Source: GWA2-44-9 sp964429675 (lineage in GTDB: Bacteria > Patescibacteriota > Minisyncoccia > 2-02-FULL-40-12 > GWA2-44-9). From it: 5,343 nt of DNA. The stretch lies in the NCBI GenBank assembly GCA_964429675.1, contig CAYSDF010000046.1, positions 1 to 5,343 on the forward strand, given 5' to 3'. Positions 2,568 through 5,343 of this stretch are shown here, one piece after another. Every line of letters begins with the position of its first letter. Within the stretch, counting starts at the first letter, position 1. The notes beneath the pieces were generated by a model that did not search any database, had not been told where the DNA came from, and saw only the letters and a program-made list of their open reading frames with translations. Position numbers and translations under genes: made by a program.

Positions 2568-5343
2568 ATGAATAAGTACGTATTGTCAGTCGTGATAGTC
2601 TTGTCCCTTGTTGTAGCAAGCGGATCTTTAATGCAAGTAGTCCGAGCTCAGGATTCTGGCGTCGACCAGCTAGTAGTTGATCAGTCGGTCTCTGCACCGG
2701 TTGATTCACCTGACGCTACGGTATCCCCGTCAGATACTCCAGCATCAACTCCGGAAGTTTCTGTCTTAGTAACTCCTGATGCTACGCCTGACGCAACACC
2801 AGCTCCGACTCTCGAGGCAACCCCTGCTCCGGTTTTAACGACTGACAAGACTGACTACAATCCTGGTCAGACGGCCTCTATATTCGGCAACCTTTTTCAG
2901 GCATTTCAAAATGTACTATTAACTATTTTTGGAGGTTCCCAGGACAATAACGATTACACTCAATCTACTCAGAGCGTAACCACTAATGAGAATGGCTCAT
3001 TCTCAGCCAGCTATACTTTAGAGGATGTTTTCAGGCCTTTATATACTATTGTTGCAACATCCGTTGATAGTGGCCTTGAATTAGCAAGAACAACTTTTAC
3101 AGATGCATCTGGTGCAAGCAAAGATGAATACTCACAATGCGCAAACGATGACGGGGATGGTTATACTGGCAGTGACATCGGATGTCATTGGACTAATGGT
3201 GATTTGAACGGAAATAATTCTAAATACTACGAAAATGATGCAACTGTTCAAAGGTTGGCCATAGATAACCTCACGACCGGAGATCATACAGTCATTATAA
3301 AATACAGCACTACAAAGGGCGGAAAGCATTCTTATGATTTCATGACTGATGATAATTTCTCAGAGTTAGCTCCAAATGTTCTTACACCTTCTGACCTTTG
3401 TGATCCTGCACTAACAAATTTAGGTACTCAGGCACAGTGCGCTGCTTTAAGTCCAGTTTCCTCTAGTTTAATCCCTGCTGATCCTAATGCAGCTGGACAT
3501 GATACTGCTCGATCTAACAGACATTTCAAGATCCGAAATGGCACTTGGGTTGGTGGTGGTGTCCTTTCTGGTCCGAGTCTTGTCAGTGGTACTTATGCCG
3601 GTGACAGCGATACTATTATTACTTTGAAATTCCATGTCGATTCATCCTCATGTCTCGGCTCTCATTCTAATAAGTGTGAAGTATTAATTACTTGGGGAGC
3701 CCATGTCTCTACCCAGGCCGATTGGGGTACGGGAAATTCTGCGGTAAATATTAATGGCTCTCCCTATCACGTTCAGCTAGCAGATATAGATGGTAGTGCT
3801 ATCACTGGTGGCGGTAATGACAATCAGATGGCTGCTAGTGCGATTATCATTCCGAGTACGATTACTGTTCACAAAGTTACTTCAAATCAAGACATTACCA
3901 CAAGTTTTAATTTCACAACGACTGGCACTGGTTATACAAATTTTAGCCTTGTTGGTGGAGGATTAAATTCTCAAAACAATCTAAGCCCGGGTTCCTATTC
4001 TGTAACAGAGACAGTTCCTTCAGCTTGGAGCAATACCGGATTAACCTGTAGCGCTACTGGTACAGGATCAAGTGCAACTCCTAATTTAGCTGGTCATTCT
4101 GTGGCGATCACGATTGGTTCTGCTGGCGGAGCGGTAATTGATTGTGTTTATACAAACACTCTTCAGCAAGCTCATCTTACTTTAGTCAAAACCGTTACTA
4201 ATGATAACGGTGGTTCAGCTTTAGAAACTGCTTGGACTCTCGCTGCAGCTGGCCCAACTCCAATTTCTGGTGCAACTGGTAGCGGAGCTGTTACAAATGC
4301 AGCTGTAAATTCTGGAACATATACTTTATCTGAAAATGGTGGACCGTCAGGCTATACTGCCAGCACATATAGCTGTGTTAAAAATGGCGGAGGTGCAGTA
4401 TCTGGAAACTCAATCACATTAGCTGCTGGCGATACCGCCACTTGTACTATAAATAATAATGACAATGCCGCTCACTTAATAGTAATCAAACACGTTGTTA
4501 ATAATCAAAGTGGAAGTGATCAGGTTGCTGCAAACTTTTCTACAACTATTACAGGTGTTACAACTGCAAATCCAACTGCTGCCGGAGTTGAATCGCCCGG
4601 TGTCGATAATGTTTTGACCTCTGTCGGTAACTATAATGTAGATGAGAATGCGCATGCTGGTTATGACAAAACTCTTTCGGGCTGTTCCGGTTCTATCGCC
4701 CTGGGCGAGACTAAGACTTGTACAATTACCAATACTGCTAAAGACCCAATACTTACATTAGTCAAAACCGTTACCAACGATAACGGTGGTCCAGCTTTAG
4801 AAACTGCTTGGACTCTTTCTGCTTCTGGCCCAACTCCTATTTCTGGTGCAACTGGTAGCACTGCTATTACTGACGCTCACGTTGCCGAAGGCACATATAA
4901 TCTCTCTGAATCTAATGGTCCTTCTGGCTATACTCCTGGCGACTGGTCATGTTCTGTTAATAACGGAGCCTCAGTTACTGGCAGTTCTGTCACTCTTGGA
5001 TTAGGCGACTCAGCAGTTTGTACAATTAATAACGACGATCAAACTGCTCATTTGAAATTAGTTAAAGTAGTTACTAACGATAATGGCGGAACGGCTGTTG
5101 CAACTGACTTCGTGTTGTCTGCTTCTGGCCCAACTCCTGTTTCTGGAAATGGCGGTGCTGAGAGCGATGTTAATGCCGGCCCTTATACTTTATCTGAAAC
5201 GAATCTTTCAGGTTACACTGCTGGCTCATGGTCTTGTGATGGTGGAACTCAGAATGGTTCTTCCGTAACCCTTGGCCTTGGTCAGTCAGCAACTTGTACG
5301 ATAACCAATGATGATAATGCACCGAAACTTCACTTAAGAAAGA
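2568..5343 (+). CDS. Giant secreted surface protein with prealbumin-fold repeats, 5' part
   Basis: The frame is open from ATG 2568 to the window edge (925 codons, no stop), so the 3' end is missing. Residues 1-27 form a Sec signal peptide (hydrophobic VLSVVIVLSLVVA, cleavage after VRA27, no lipobox). Residues 28-90 are a disordered Pro/Thr/Asp/Ala-rich linker with DATPDATPAP-type repeats. Residues 88-179 form an Ig-like domain opening with TDKTDYNPGQTASIFG. Residues 185-430 form a conserved-looking block with QCAND, WTNGDLN, TTKGGKHSYDF, WGAHV, DWGTGNSA, GSPYHV and GGGNDNQ. I recall related blocks in other large secreted bacterial proteins but know no established name. From 431 there are five complete prealbumin/SpaA-like repeats and the start of a sixth. 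All 16 cysteines follow the signal peptide (191/206, 278/291, 362/370, then one pair per repeat). It is likely a surface stalk or adhesin; the anchor, if any, lies beyond the window. ATG 2568 is chosen because it starts the signal peptide. Confidence 0.88.
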   Translation, partial: MNKYVLSVVIVLSLVVASGSLMQVVRAQDSGVDQLVVDQSVSAPVDSPDATVSPSDTPASTPEVSVLVTPDATPDATPAPTLEATPAPVLTTDKTDYNPGQTASIFGNLFQAFQNVLLTIFGGSQDNNDYTQSTQSVTTNENGSFSASYTLEDVFRPLYTIVATSVDSGLELARTTFTDASGASKDEYSQCANDDGDGYTGSDIGCHWTNGDLNGNNSKYYENDATVQRLAIDNLTTGDHTVIIKYSTTKGGKHSYDFMTDDNFSELAPNVLTPSDLCDPALTNLGTQAQCAALSPVSSSLIPADPNAAGHDTARSNRHFKIRNGTWVGGGVLSGPSLVSGTYAGDSDTIITLKFHVDSSSCLGSHSNKCEVLITWGAHVSTQADWGTGNSAVNINGSPYHVQLADIDGSAITGGGNDNQMAASAIIIPSTITVHKVTSNQDITTSFNFTTTGTGYTNFSLVGGGLNSQNNLSPGSYSVTETVPSAWSNTGLTCSATGTGSSATPNLAGHSVAITIGSAGGAVIDCVYTNTLQQAHLTLVKTVTNDNGGSALETAWTLAAAGPTPISGATGSGAVTNAAVNSGTYTLSENGGPSGYTASTYSCVKNGGGAVSGNSITLAAGDTATCTINNNDNAAHLIVIKHVVNNQSGSDQVAANFSTTITGVTTANPTAAGVESPGVDNVLTSVGNYNVDENAHAGYDKTLSGCSGSIALGETKTCTITNTAKDPILTLVKTVTNDNGGPALETAWTLSASGPTPISGATGSTAITDAHVAEGTYNLSESNGPSGYTPGDWSCSVNNGASVTGSSVTLGLGDSAVCTINNDDQTAHLKLVKVVTNDNGGTAVATDFVLSASGPTPVSGNGGAESDVNAGPYTLSETNLSGYTAGSWSCDGGTQNGSSVTLGLGQSATCTITNDDNAPKLHLRK
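3858..5343 (+). repeat. Tandem prealbumin-fold (SpaA/Cna-B-like) repeats, five complete plus the start of a sixth
   Basis: The repeats are approximately R1 3858-4160, R2 4173-4463, R3 4470-4736, R4 4749-5039, R5 5046-5315, and R6 from 5325 to the edge. The pattern is (L)xLVKxVTNDNGG ... SGPTPxSG ... YTLSE ... GYT ... WSC ... CTIxN. Each copy keeps Lys (436, 541, 641, 733, 833), Glu in Y-x3-E (481, 589, 693, 781, 877) and Asn four residues after the second Cys (530, 630, 722, 822, 914). R2 and R4 are the most alike at DNA level, and R4 and R5 share an identical block of about 20 nt around SASGPTP. R1 and R3 are more divergent. Confidence 0.85.

Noticed and set aside
2422..2709. A 95-codon open frame on the - strand
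   Set aside because: It overlaps the start of the prealbumin-repeat gene, the terminator and the promoter region. It has no recognisable domain, and its composition looks like the reverse of the linker-coding DNA.
3132..3329. A 65-codon - strand frame, and similar short frames at 4661-4861 (-) and 5083-5268 (+)
   Set aside because: All lie within the long open frame starting at 2568, which has continuous domain repeats; they have no features of their own.
2568..5343. Direct nucleotide repeats as a CRISPR-like or mobile array
   Set aside because: The repeats are in frame, about 90-100 codons long and encode a protein domain; there are no spacers of constant length.

Overview
The window holds three protein genes, all on the + strand. 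The first is the 3' end of a PH-domain (bPH2/YdbS-like) membrane protein (1-330). The second is a complete secreted protein of 526 residues made of alternating fibronectin-III-like and bacterial Ig-like domains (528-2108). The third is the first 925 residues of a very large secreted protein with tandem prealbumin-fold (SpaA/Cna-B-like) repeats, which starts at 2568 and runs off the right edge with no stop codon. No tRNA, rRNA, CRISPR array, transposase or integrase was seen.

The two gaps carry most of the regulatory signals. Gap 331-527 has a perfect 22-bp hairpin just after the PH-domain gene, then one weak and one near-consensus sigma-70-type promoter for the FN3/Ig gene. Gap 2109-2567 (459 bp) has two TTGACA promoters, each with a 17-bp spacer. 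They are followed by a rod-like imperfect hairpin of about 165 nt, a candidate intrinsic terminator with six T, and a second hairpin with a T run whose loop region contains the TATAAT of the likely promoter of the third gene. This arrangement reads best as an independent non-coding RNA gene of about 215 nt between the two surface-protein genes. I cannot assign it to a known RNA family.

The two secreted proteins probably act outside the cell as adhesive or structural surface proteins. Both have standard Sec signal peptides without a lipobox. In both, all cysteines come in pairs within extracellular domains (6 in one, 16 in the visible part of the other), which suggests disulfides. The five complete prealbumin repeats also keep Lys, Glu and Asn at the positions that form intramolecular isopeptide bonds in Cna-B-type domains. 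Both genes have short, A/T-rich leaders with no Shine-Dalgarno sequence, and each appears to have its own promoter.

The organism is bacterial: it has sigma-70-like promoters, Sec signals, standard code with TAA and TAG stops, and moderate-to-low GC. Large repetitive secreted proteins with FN3/Ig and prealbumin domains next to a bPH2 membrane protein recall Candidate Phyla Radiation (Patescibacteria) genomes, but this is an impression from gene style, not a demonstrated placement.
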